DNA from: an uncultured Oscillospiraceae bacterium
GTDB lineage: Bacteria > Bacillota > Clostridia > Oscillospirales > Acutalibacteraceae
NCBI GenBank assembly: GCA_910588415.1
Contig: CAJUPK010000030.1
Span: forward strand, 1-19,689
Length of the DNA: 19,689 bases
Direction of reading: 5' to 3'
The notes under the pieces were generated by a model. The model was given only the letters and a program-made list of their open reading frames with translations. It searched no databases and was not told where the DNA came from. Made by a program: the position numbers and the translations under genes. Shown piece after piece: positions 13,298 to 19,689 of this stretch (position 1 is the stretch's first letter; each line of letters begins with the position of its first letter).

Positions 13298-15130
13298 ATG
13301 AGCAAGAGAATTTTGGCCTTGCTGCTGGCGCTGGCCCTGGTAGCCAGTGTGTTTGCCGCTTGCGGCAACGACGGCAGCAGCTCCAGCAGCTCCAGCGGCG
13401 GAGAGAGCAAGACCAGCTCCACTGCCAGCGGCGATGACGCCAGCACCCCCGAGGATGGCGGCGATGGCGAAGAGCCCAGCAGCACTTCCGCAGGCCCGGA
13501 CGATACCAGTGAGCTCTATGAGTGGACCCATTACTGGTACTATGACAGCCAGCCCATCAAGAACTGGGACGCTGACGCCGCTTCCCGGCACATCAGCAAG
13601 AAGTTCAACGTGAAGATTAACTTCACCAAGCCTGACGCTGACCCGGAGTCCAAGATTAACATCATGTTCTCTGGCGATGACCTTCCGGATTCTTTGAAGC
13701 TGCCCCAGGGCCGTATCCTGAAGACAGCTGCTCAGTCCGGCAAGCTGGTTGACTTCGAGCAGTTCATGTATCCCGAGATGTCCTTGAACGAGGATATGCC
13801 TGAGGATATCCGCGAGCTGCTGAAGGTTGACGGCGTGTTCTACGGCCCCACCGACTGGTTCCGTACCATTGGTACCGGCGGCAACTATCAGTGGATTCTG
13901 AACTCCAAGGAGTATGAGGATGCCGGCAAGCCCGCTCTGAACACTCTGGAGGACCTCCACAAGTTCATGCTGGACGCCAAGGACCGCGCCGGCAAGACCT
14001 ACAACGGCCAGGATATCCAGCCCTTCGGCACTTATCCTGACAACCGCGGCTACTACATCTACTGGCCTCTGTTCCGCGCCCTGGGCGGCCGCAACATCGT
14101 GGAAGGCTGCTTCACTCAGGAAGACGGCAAAATCGATTTTGCCGCCCGCAACGAGCTGATGGTCGAGGCCCTGAAGATGGGCAACCAGTGGTTCAACGAG
14201 GGCCTGTACACTGCCGATGTCTTCACCCAGACTCCCGAGCAGTGGCTGGAGACTGTCACCAATGGCCGGCCTGCTCTTATGTGGTATGACTTCTCTCAGG
14301 ACGACTCCAACAACTTCCGCCGTATCGTTCAGGAGCAGTCTGAGGGCAAGGTTTCTTACGAGGTTCTGGGCCACCCCATGAACGAGGATTTGAAGGACTT
14401 CCCCATGTTCCCCGCGGCTGAGGGCGTTGAAGTGGTCTTCGGCGATGAGAACAACCGTATCGGCGGCGACGTGAGCTGCATCTCCACCAAGGCGACCAAT
14501 CCTCAGCGTATCGCTGACGTTTGGGCTTACATGTGCAGCCGCGATGGTGCTATCAACATGATGTATGGTCCCAGCGTGGACGAAGACCCCGCCGGTCTGT
14601 GGACCGAGCTGGATGCTGACGGCATCCCGCAGCTGACCAAGCCTTATGGCGAATTCAGCTCTGCTGAGTTTGACGCTGCCGGCGCTTGGTTCTGGGCTTC
14701 TCCCGTGTCTGCTGACTATGTTGACACCGTCAAGTTCGCTGTTAACGACCAGCAGCCCGAGGACCAGCAGAACTGGACCGTTTCCACTCAGGCTCACATG
14801 ACCTCCTTTGACGAGGAGAACCCTGTTATGGGCCAGAAGATTGTTTCTGACCAGAACATCCGCATGAACACTGTTATCGATGCGCAGTCTGATTTGGGTG
14901 TTCAGCTGAAGGCTATCACCGACGAGTGGCAGGCCCGCGTGCCCCAGATTCTGATGGCTAAGGATCAGGCCGAGTTTGACAAGTTGCTGGCTGACCTGGT
15001 GACTTTCGCCGAGAATAACAACATCGATGAGATCTGCTCTCAGTGGCAGGCCAACTTCGACAAGAACATCGAGGTGCAGGGCTTCAACGTGTATGACGAG
15101 TCCTACGATGTTTACAAGCTGAAGAAGTAA
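13298..15130 (+). CDS. Extracellular solute-binding lipoprotein of the sugar ABC transporter
   Basis: A 610-residue lipoprotein that would capture the sugar outside the membrane and deliver it to the two permeases. The N-terminus MSKRILALLLALALVASVFA ends in the lipobox FAAC, with lipidated Cys22. Residues 23-72 are a low-complexity Ser/Gly/Asp/Glu linker, and the mature ligand domain starts near ELYEWTHYWYY. Length and sequence fit the large LplA/YtcQ-type binding proteins. The ATG at 13298 has TAGGAGG about 10 nt upstream. Codon choice drifts within the gene: the second half uses more GCT, GTT and TCT than the first half or the permeases. An intercistronic stem precedes it and a strong terminator follows, consistent with higher expression than the permeases. 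Confidence 0.95.
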   Translation: MSKRILALLLALALVASVFAACGNDGSSSSSSSGGESKTSSTASGDDASTPEDGGDGEEPSSTSAGPDDTSELYEWTHYWYYDSQPIKNWDADAASRHISKKFNVKINFTKPDADPESKINIMFSGDDLPDSLKLPQGRILKTAAQSGKLVDFEQFMYPEMSLNEDMPEDIRELLKVDGVFYGPTDWFRTIGTGGNYQWILNSKEYEDAGKPALNTLEDLHKFMLDAKDRAGKTYNGQDIQPFGTYPDNRGYYIYWPLFRALGGRNIVEGCFTQEDGKIDFAARNELMVEALKMGNQWFNEGLYTADVFTQTPEQWLETVTNGRPALMWYDFSQDDSNNFRRIVQEQSEGKVSYEVLGHPMNEDLKDFPMFPAAEGVEVVFGDENNRIGGDVSCISTKATNPQRIADVWAYMCSRDGAINMMYGPSVDEDPAGLWTELDADGIPQLTKPYGEFSSAEFDAAGAWFWASPVSADYVDTVKFAVNDQQPEDQQNWTVSTQAHMTSFDEENPVMGQKIVSDQNIRMNTVIDAQSDLGVQLKAITDEWQARVPQILMAKDQAEFDKLLADLVTFAENNNIDEICSQWQANFDKNIEVQGFNVYDESYDVYKLKK

Positions 15131-15162
15131 GCTTTTCTAAAAGTTTATAACTAGGCTTTATG

Positions 15163-15195
15163 GAACCCGGGCCGGGAGGTCCGGGTTCTTCTTAT
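15163..15195 (+). terminator. Rho-independent terminator of the sugar transporter operon
   Basis: GAACCCGG (15163-15170) pairs perfectly with CCGGGTTC (15181-15188) across a 10-nt loop, followed by TTCTTAT. It sits 32 nt after the binding-protein stop. Confidence 0.85.
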
Positions 15196-15214
15196 ATAAA
15201 TATGCGTAAAAAGC

Positions 15215-15243
15215 TTGCTTCCAGGGGGAGAGGGTGGTATACT
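15215..15243 (+). promoter_or_regulatory. Sigma-A promoter of the MATE exporter gene
   Basis: The -35 is TTGCTT (15215-15220), the spacer is 17 nt, and the -10 is TATACT (15238-15243). The start point would be near 15250, giving a short leader. The upstream terminator separates this unit from the sugar operon. Confidence 0.78.
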
Positions 15244-15286
15244 GTTGTAAGAGAAACTATTTTTGGAAGGGAAGCGTAAATTCTAC

Positions 15287-16681
15287 ATGAAATTCCATTT
15301 AAAGCCACGCGCACGGCGCCGGGGCTATGAGATCAACATGACGGAGGGCCCCTTGTTAGGCAAGCTCATCCAGTTTTCCATCCCCCTGGCTCTTTCTGGT
15401 ATCCTGCAGCTGCTGTTTAATGCCGCGGATATCGTGGTGGTAGGGCGCTTTGCCGGCAGCCATGCCCTGGCCGCTGTGGGCTCTACGGGTGCGCTGAATA
15501 TGCTGATCGTCAACCTGTTTATGGGCTTGTCCATTGGTGTCAATGTGCTCTGTGCCCGCTACTATGGGGCCGGACAGAACCGAGACCTTAGCGAGACCGT
15601 ACATACCGCGGTGCTCATCTCTGCTGTCAGCGGGTTTGTACTCATTTTTTTGGGCATTGGCCTTTCCCGGCCACTTCTGCAGATGATGGACACTCCCGCG
15701 GATGTAATCGACCACTCTGTCCTCTATATGCGTATTATTTTCGCGGGGATGCCGGCTTCTATGCTCTACAATTTTGGCTCTGCGGTGCTTCGTGCCGTGG
15801 GGGACACCCAGCGGCCCCTCTATTTTCTCCTTACTGCCGGAGTTATCAATGTAATTTTGAACCTTTTCTTTGTTATAGTCCTGCACATGGGTGTGGCAGG
15901 CGTGGCGCTGGCAACTATTATCAGCCAGGCTATCTCTGCCGCCTTGGTCATTATCTGCCTGACTAAAAGCGAGGGCCCCTACAGGCTCTACCTTCGAGAG
16001 CTGAAGATTTATGGCGGCAAGCTCAAGGACATTGCCCGTATTGGGATTCCGGCGGGCATCCAAAGCAGCATGTTTTCCATCTCCAATGTGCTCATCCAGT
16101 CCACGATCAATTCCTTTGGCTCTGTAGCCATGGCTGGCAGCACGGCTGCGGGCAACATTGAGGGCTTCCTTTTCACGGCCCTGGATGCCTTTACCCAGGG
16201 CACCCAGAACTTTGTGGGCCAAAACTATGGCGCAAAGAAGATGGACCGGGTCAAAAAGGTGGTGCGTATCTGCCTGATGCTGGTGCTTTCCATCGCGGTG
16301 GTTATGGGCGTGGCAGCCTACCTGGCCGCTGAACCCCTGCTGGGCATTTATACCTCGGATCCACAGGTCATTGCCTTTGGCAAGCAGCGCATGTTCATCA
16401 ACAGTGTATTCTATTTCACGATTGTGCCCATGAACATATGCGTTGGCGCTATGCGCGGCATGGGCTCTTCCATGCTGCCCATGCTGGATACGGTTTTCGG
16501 CACCTGCGTGCTTCGGGTGGTATGGGTCTACACAGTATTCGCCATGTTCCCCAACTGGATGGTGCTGTTTACCTCCTATCCCGTTTCCTGGAGTATCACA
16601 GGTGTGCTGGCTTTCGTCTCCTATATGGTAGTGAAGCGCAAAGCCACCCGGGCACTGAAGGGTTCTCCGGCGGGTACATAG
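15287..16681 (+). CDS. MATE-family efflux transporter
   Basis: A 464-residue membrane protein of the MATE (multidrug and toxic compound extrusion) family, a cation-coupled exporter. It has the usual twelve-helix layout in two halves. Visible signatures are LGKLIQFSIPLALSGILQLL at the first helix, DIVVVGRFAGSHALAAVGST, the inter-half loop before IGIPAGIQSSMFSISNVLIQ, and QGTQNFVGQNYGAKK in the second half. The substrate is unknown. The ATG at 15287 is chosen, but GGAAGG lies 16 nt before it, farther than usual. Alternatives are an in-frame TTG at 15263 and the ATG of MTEGPLLGK at 15338, the point where similarity to the family begins. The gene is alone between its promoter and a terminator. 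Confidence 0.93.
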   Translation: MKFHLKPRARRRGYEINMTEGPLLGKLIQFSIPLALSGILQLLFNAADIVVVGRFAGSHALAAVGSTGALNMLIVNLFMGLSIGVNVLCARYYGAGQNRDLSETVHTAVLISAVSGFVLIFLGIGLSRPLLQMMDTPADVIDHSVLYMRIIFAGMPASMLYNFGSAVLRAVGDTQRPLYFLLTAGVINVILNLFFVIVLHMGVAGVALATIISQAISAALVIICLTKSEGPYRLYLRELKIYGGKLKDIARIGIPAGIQSSMFSISNVLIQSTINSFGSVAMAGSTAAGNIEGFLFTALDAFTQGTQNFVGQNYGAKKMDRVKKVVRICLMLVLSIAVVMGVAAYLAAEPLLGIYTSDPQVIAFGKQRMFINSVFYFTIVPMNICVGAMRGMGSSMLPMLDTVFGTCVLRVVWVYTVFAMFPNWMVLFTSYPVSWSITGVLAFVSYMVVKRKATRALKGSPAGT

Positions 16682-16732
16682 GGCAAGTGCGTCTGGTTTT
16701 GAAGAAATACTATCGCCATCTGTAATATATTA

Positions 16733-16770
16733 AGAAAAGAGCTCCCGGCATGGACCGGGGGCTCTTTTTA
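16733..16770. terminator. Bidirectional terminator between convergent genes
   Basis: GAGCTCCCGG (16739-16748) pairs with CCGGGGGCTC (16755-16764), one G-U, with a 6-nt loop. TTTTT follows on the plus strand, and on the minus strand TTTTCTT follows. It serves the MATE gene and probably the GNAT/transketolase operon. Confidence 0.88.
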
Positions 16771-16801
16771 TCTATCATTATATTGTGAACCATCTAAAAG
16801 C

Positions 16802-17239
16802 TCAAAAGGACTTTTTGAAATTCAGCTGCCGCTTGCTGGACACATAGCCCAAGGCCTGGTAAAATTTGTGAGCGCCTGTCCGCTTCTCGCCGGACACCAG
16901 CCGGATCCCTGTGGCGCCCTGCTCCCTGGCCCAAGACTCTCCTGCCTCCAGGAGCTTTCTGCCAATACCCATCCGGCGGCAGTCCGGGTCCACAGCAATG
17001 CCCATGATGTTCTTCATGTGGTCACTGTACAGCAGATCGTAATCATTCAGGTGCAGATACCCTACCACAGCGCTATTTTGCTCCGCCACCAGAATTTTAT
17101 CCTTCCCGCTGGCCAAAAGCTGCTCTAAAGCTCTCCGTGTCTTATGGGCTGGGTAGTCGTAACCCATGCTCACAGTATTCAGGTGAAAGATGGATTCCGC
17201 GTCAGCACAAACCGCATCCCGAATCAACACATCGTCCAT
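16802..17239 (-). CDS. GNAT-family N-acetyltransferase
   Basis: A 145-residue acetyltransferase of the GNAT fold, using acetyl-CoA. The acetyl-CoA-binding motif is RRMGIGRKLL, residues 88-97, matching R/Q-x-x-G-x-G/A. The preceding strand is NIMGIAVDPDC and the C-terminal GAHKFYQALGY is the usual end of the fold. The acceptor cannot be deduced. The ATG at 17239 begins one nucleotide after the stop of the transketolase C-subunit gene (TAATATG). There is no strong ribosome site of its own, so translation is probably coupled. It is the last gene of the transketolase operon, ahead of the bidirectional terminator. Confidence 0.9.
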   Translation of the reverse strand: MDDVLIRDAVCADAESIFHLNTVSMGYDYPAHKTRRALEQLLASGKDKILVAEQNSAVVGYLHLNDYDLLYSDHMKNIMGIAVDPDCRRMGIGRKLLEAGESWAREQGATGIRLVSGEKRTGAHKFYQALGYVSSKRQLNFKKSF

Positions 17240-17240
17240 A

Positions 17241-18185
17241 TTACTTGCCCAGAACTTTTTTCACAGTGGCTGTAATGCCCTCGGCGCACAGGCCGAACTC
17301 CTTCAGCAAATCCACCGCCGGGCCGGAGTGGCCAAACACATCCTGTACGCCCATGCGGGTCAGGGGGACGGGGCACTCTTCCGACAGGCAGGCCGCCACG
17401 GCTTCGCCCAGGCCGCCGATCACATTGTGTTCCTCCACGGTCACAATCCGGCCGGTCTCCTTGGCTGCCTTCACGACCAGCTCCCGGTCCAAGGGTTTTA
17501 TGGTGTGCATGTCGATAAGCCTGGCATGGATGCCCTCTGCCGCCAGAGCGTCCGCCGCTTGGATGGCCTCTCCCACCATCAGGCCTGTGGCAATCACGGT
17601 GAGATCATTGCCCTCCCGCAGGGTGATGCCCTTGCCAATTTCAAACTGGTAGTCATCGTTATTGTTGCAGCTTTCCACTGCCAGGCGGCCCAGCCGGATG
17701 TACACAGGGCCGTCATGCTCCACAGCGGCCTTCACAGCCGCCTTCATCTCATAGTGGTCAGCGGGATTCAGCACCACCATGCCGGGGATAGAGCGCATTA
17801 AAGCGATATCCTCGCAGCACTGGTGGGTAGCTCCGTCCTCGCCCACGGAGATGCCTGCATGGGAGCCCACAATTTTCACGTTGAGGTGGGGGTAGCCCAC
17901 TGAGTTGCGGACCTGCTCAAAGGCCCGTCCGGCGGAAAACATGGCGAAGCTGGTGGCAAAGGGGATTTTCCCGCAGGAGGCCAGGCCAGCGGCCACGCCC
18001 ACCATGTTGCCCTCCGCAATGCCGCACTCAATGAACCGGCTGGGGTATGCCTTGCCAAAGTTCTCCACCTTGGTGGCGTCGGCCAGGTCAGCCACCAGTA
18101 CTACAATATCAGGGTTTGTGGCGCCCAGCTCTACAAGAGTCTCTCCAAAGCTCTCTCTGGTCGCTTTTTTTACGATTTCAGCCAT
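17241..18185 (-). CDS. Transketolase, C-terminal subunit
   Basis: A 314-residue protein carrying the pyrimidine-binding and C-terminal domains of a split transketolase. It pairs with the N-terminal subunit encoded just upstream to move two-carbon units between ketose and aldose phosphates in the pentose-phosphate pathway. The catalytic glutamate that activates thiamine is Glu58 in CGIAEGNMVG, and SHAGISVGEDGATHQCCEDI (107-126) is the conserved substrate-side loop. A DXS or other two-part thiamine enzyme is less likely given the length and TPP motifs. The ATG at 18185 has AAAGGAAGG 8 nt upstream. The VOC-like gene separates it from its partner subunit, with a 17-nt gap on this side. Confidence 0.95.
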   Translation of the reverse strand: MAEIVKKATRESFGETLVELGATNPDIVVLVADLADATKVENFGKAYPSRFIECGIAEGNMVGVAAGLASCGKIPFATSFAMFSAGRAFEQVRNSVGYPHLNVKIVGSHAGISVGEDGATHQCCEDIALMRSIPGMVVLNPADHYEMKAAVKAAVEHDGPVYIRLGRLAVESCNNNDDYQFEIGKGITLREGNDLTVIATGLMVGEAIQAADALAAEGIHARLIDMHTIKPLDRELVVKAAKETGRIVTVEEHNVIGGLGEAVAACLSEECPVPLTRMGVQDVFGHSGPAVDLLKEFGLCAEGITATVKKVLGK

Positions 18186-18202
18186 TCACACAGCCTTCCT
18201 TT

Positions 18203-18577
18203 CTATAGTTGGGGCAGGAGCTTATGCCTGCTCTGTCCCGCCCACGCAAAGTCCATATGATTTCCATCCGGGTCCCGGAAGCCGATGGCCCGCCAGCCCC
18301 ACGGGTAGGTGACAGGAGGGTCCAGGGCAATTCCCAGACCGGCAAGCCGGGTATACAGGGCGTCCACGTCCTCTGTCTCAAACTCCAGGCCGCAGCTGTC
18401 TTTAGGGGCCTGTACGGGCTCGTCTGTATGGGTAAAGACCAGGGTGACCTCTTCTACAGGCAGCTCCCAGCGGCCGGGTACCAGCTGATTAGCTGGAGTA
18501 TCAAATACTGTTTCGTAGAATGGCACCAATGCCTCCGGGGACTGGGAGACGATATTGACGCACCGCAGCCGGGGCAT
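18203..18577 (-). CDS. VOC-superfamily (glyoxalase-like) protein
   Basis: A 124-residue protein of the vicinal-oxygen-chelate fold (glyoxalase/bleomycin-resistance/dioxygenase superfamily). Two beta-alpha-beta-beta-beta units are visible: LRCVNIVSQSPEALVPFYET to VTLVFTHTD, then CGLEFETEDVDALYTRLAGL to WRAIGFRDPDGNHMDFAW. The usual metal ligands are partly changed: the first strand has Asn where many members have His, and the last has Asp where many have Glu. It may be non-metal or of altered activity. The ATG at 18577 is one nucleotide after the transketolase N-subunit stop, with AAGGAG 10 nt upstream inside that gene. Its place between the two halves of one enzyme is odd, and its function is unknown. 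Confidence 0.88.
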   Translation of the reverse strand: MPRLRCVNIVSQSPEALVPFYETVFDTPANQLVPGRWELPVEEVTLVFTHTDEPVQAPKDSCGLEFETEDVDALYTRLAGLGIALDPPVTYPWGWRAIGFRDPDGNHMDFAWAGQSRHKLLPQL

Positions 18578-18578
18578 C

Positions 18579-19418
18579 TCAGGCCAGCTCCTTCAGGGCC
18601 GCGTTCAGCTCTGCCATGGCCTGGTCATACTGCTCCTGATTGGGAGCCTTGCCATGCCAGCCCGCCTGATTCTCCATAAAGCTGATGCCTTTGCCCTTGG
18701 TGGTCCGGGCCAGAATCACAAAGGGTTTGGATGTACAGGCTTCAGCGGCAGCAAAGGCGGCCTCCAGGCTGTTGAAGTCATGGCCGTCCGCATAGGTTAC
18801 GTCAAAGCCAAAGGCCCGGAACTTGTCGTCCAGGGGCTCAATGCCCGCCACCTGGTTCACGTCCCCATCGATCTGCAGGCCGTTGCAGTCCACGATCAGG
18901 CACAGGTTGTCCAGCTTATGATGGGCCGCGAACATGGCGGCCTCCCACACCTGGCCCTCCTGAATCTCGCCGTCTCCCAGCAGGGCATAGACCTGGTAGG
19001 AAGCGCCGTCCATCTTGGCGGCAAGGGCCATGCCGGCGGCAGCGGAGATGCCCTGGCCCAAAGAACCCGTGCTCATGTCCACGCCGGGGGTTCCCTTCAT
19101 GTCCGGGTGGCCCTGGAGCATGGCGCCAATGTGCCGCAGGCGCTCCAGCTCGTTGGCGGAGAAATAGCCCCGCTGCGCCAAAGCGGCGTACAGGCCCGGG
19201 GCACAGTGGCCCTTGGAGAGCACAAACCGGTCCCGGCTGGGGTCCTTTGGATTTTGCGGATCGATATGCAGCTGATGGAAATAGAGATAGGTGAAAATGT
19301 CAGCGGAGGAGAGGGAGCCGCCAGGATGGCCGGACTTGGCGTGGAAAACGCCTTCTATAATCCCCAGGCGTACCTTCGCGGCCGTTGTTTGCAGAGACTT
19401 CAAATTTTCTGCGTCCAT
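18579..19418 (-). CDS. Transketolase, N-terminal subunit
   Basis: A 279-residue protein with the diphosphate-binding half of transketolase. The TPP-binding segment is GDGEIQEGQVWEA from 148, with Asn179 in IVDCNGLQ as the Mg ligand. Conserved histidines lie in SGHPGGS (His31), SKGHCAP (His71) and QGHPDM (His104), and STGSLGQG is intact. It is complete as a split-type subunit and needs the C-subunit encoded downstream. The ATG at 19418 is chosen because it gives the family N-terminus and has AAAGGA 8 nt upstream. The frame is open to 19646 but crosses the promoter and hairpins, so that extension is rejected. It is the first gene of the operon. Confidence 0.95.
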   Translation of the reverse strand: MDAENLKSLQTTAAKVRLGIIEGVFHAKSGHPGGSLSSADIFTYLYFHQLHIDPQNPKDPSRDRFVLSKGHCAPGLYAALAQRGYFSANELERLRHIGAMLQGHPDMKGTPGVDMSTGSLGQGISAAAGMALAAKMDGASYQVYALLGDGEIQEGQVWEAAMFAAHHKLDNLCLIVDCNGLQIDGDVNQVAGIEPLDDKFRAFGFDVTYADGHDFNSLEAAFAAAEACTSKPFVILARTTKGKGISFMENQAGWHGKAPNQEQYDQAMAELNAALKELA

Positions 19419-19449
19419 AAACTCAATCCTTTCTGGTGGTATACTTGGG

Positions 19450-19478
19450 ATTATACCCCATTTTCTTTCAAAAAGCAA
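19450..19478 (-). promoter_or_regulatory. Sigma-A promoter of the transketolase operon
   Basis: On the minus strand the -35 is TTGCTT (19478-19473), the spacer is 17 nt, and the -10 is a perfect TATAAT (19455-19450). The start is about 25 nt before the ATG. This is the best promoter match in the window. Confidence 0.88.
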
Positions 19479-19592
19479 CACCTGCCCAGGAAAGGGTAGT
19501 GATAGAACCCCACGCTTTTTGGGAGCAAAGGGAAAAGTTTTGTCCACTTTTTCAAGAACTGGAAGAGTGATGCGTTGCGTAACTCTAGATTT

Positions 19593-19689
19593 GGAGGCAA
19601 AGCCTCCGAGGTCCTGCGCGATAGCGCCAGAAGCGTCGTCAGACAAGCGGCGAAAGCCGCTACTTAGCCATTTTCAAAGAAAATGGCTA
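19593..19689. repeat. Four consecutive short-loop hairpins at the contig end
   Basis: Within 97 nt there are four perfect hairpins with 3- or 4-nt loops: GGAGGC-AAA-GCCTCC (19593-19607), GCGC-GATA-GCGC (19616-19627), AGCGGC-GAAA-GCCGCT (19646-19661), and an 11-bp stem TAGCCATTTTC-AAA-GAAAATGGCTA (19665-19689) ending exactly at the last base. A contig break here suggests a multicopy element. No transposase is seen. The frame through it is open on the minus strand but has no recognisable protein. Confidence 0.6.

Noticed and set aside
13280..14797. A 505-codon open frame on the minus strand
   Set aside because: It is antisense to the binding-protein gene, which has a signal peptide, ribosome site and family features. 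The long antisense frame comes from the codon pattern of GC-rich genes; no domain was recognised in it.
19419..19646. An N-terminal extension of the transketolase N-subunit
   Set aside because: It would be translated from DNA upstream of a near-consensus promoter and through hairpins; the family start is at 19418.
1..19689. CRISPR arrays, tRNA or rRNA genes, transposases, phage or toxin-antitoxin genes
   Set aside because: No spaced direct-repeat arrays, cloverleaf sequences or matching protein motifs were seen in any part of the window.

Overview
The window looks like chromosomal sequence from a GC-rich, gut-type Clostridia (Bacillota), most likely the Oscillospiraceae/Ruminococcaceae group. 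The grounds are: a transketolase encoded as two separate subunits; a stand-alone AICAR formyltransferase next to a PurO-type IMP cyclohydrolase; an LplB/LplC/LplA-type sugar ABC transporter with no ATPase; a DUF6483-like protein; strong AGGAGG ribosome sites; and AT-rich sigma-A promoters in otherwise GC-rich DNA. The genus is inference. The window is an assembled contig. Bases 1-47 are Illumina adapter, not genome, and the last 25 bases are a perfect inverted repeat that runs exactly to the contig end.

Bases 48-10249, minus strand: a purine biosynthesis region. In transcription order it reads purE, an M29 aminopeptidase, a 291-nt gap holding a terminator-like hairpin, purM, purN (overlapping), a GyrI-like effector-binding protein, purO, purH (formyltransferase only), a DUF6483-like protein, a HAD phosphatase, purD, an S51-type peptidase, and a TraX-like membrane protein cut off by the adapter. 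These enzymes cover the GAR synthetase, GAR formyltransferase, AIR synthetase, AIR carboxylation, AICAR formylation and IMP cyclisation steps. purF, purL/purQ/purS, purC and purB are absent and must be elsewhere.

Bases 10410-11273: a MIF-like tautomerase gene (minus) with its own promoter and terminator. It is followed by a non-coding stretch with a good plus-strand promoter, an 11-bp direct repeat and a roughly 225-nt hairpin-rich 5' leader.

Bases 11274-15195, plus strand: a carbohydrate importer operon of two permeases and a lipoprotein binding protein. A long stem lies between the second permease and the binding protein, and a terminator follows. Next come a MATE exporter with its own promoter (15215-16681) and a bidirectional terminator shared with the convergent genes.

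Bases 16802-19478, minus strand: an operon from a near-consensus promoter, encoding the transketolase N-terminal subunit, a VOC/glyoxalase-like protein, the transketolase C-terminal subunit and a GNAT acetyltransferase, with 1- to 17-nt gaps. Pentose-phosphate metabolism supplies ribose-5-phosphate for PRPP, so this operon and the purine cluster are metabolically linked, but nothing in the sequence shows co-regulation.

No tRNA, rRNA, CRISPR array, transposase or phage gene was seen. The least explained parts are the structured leader before the sugar transporter, the four-hairpin element at the contig end, and the effector-binding protein inside the purine cluster.
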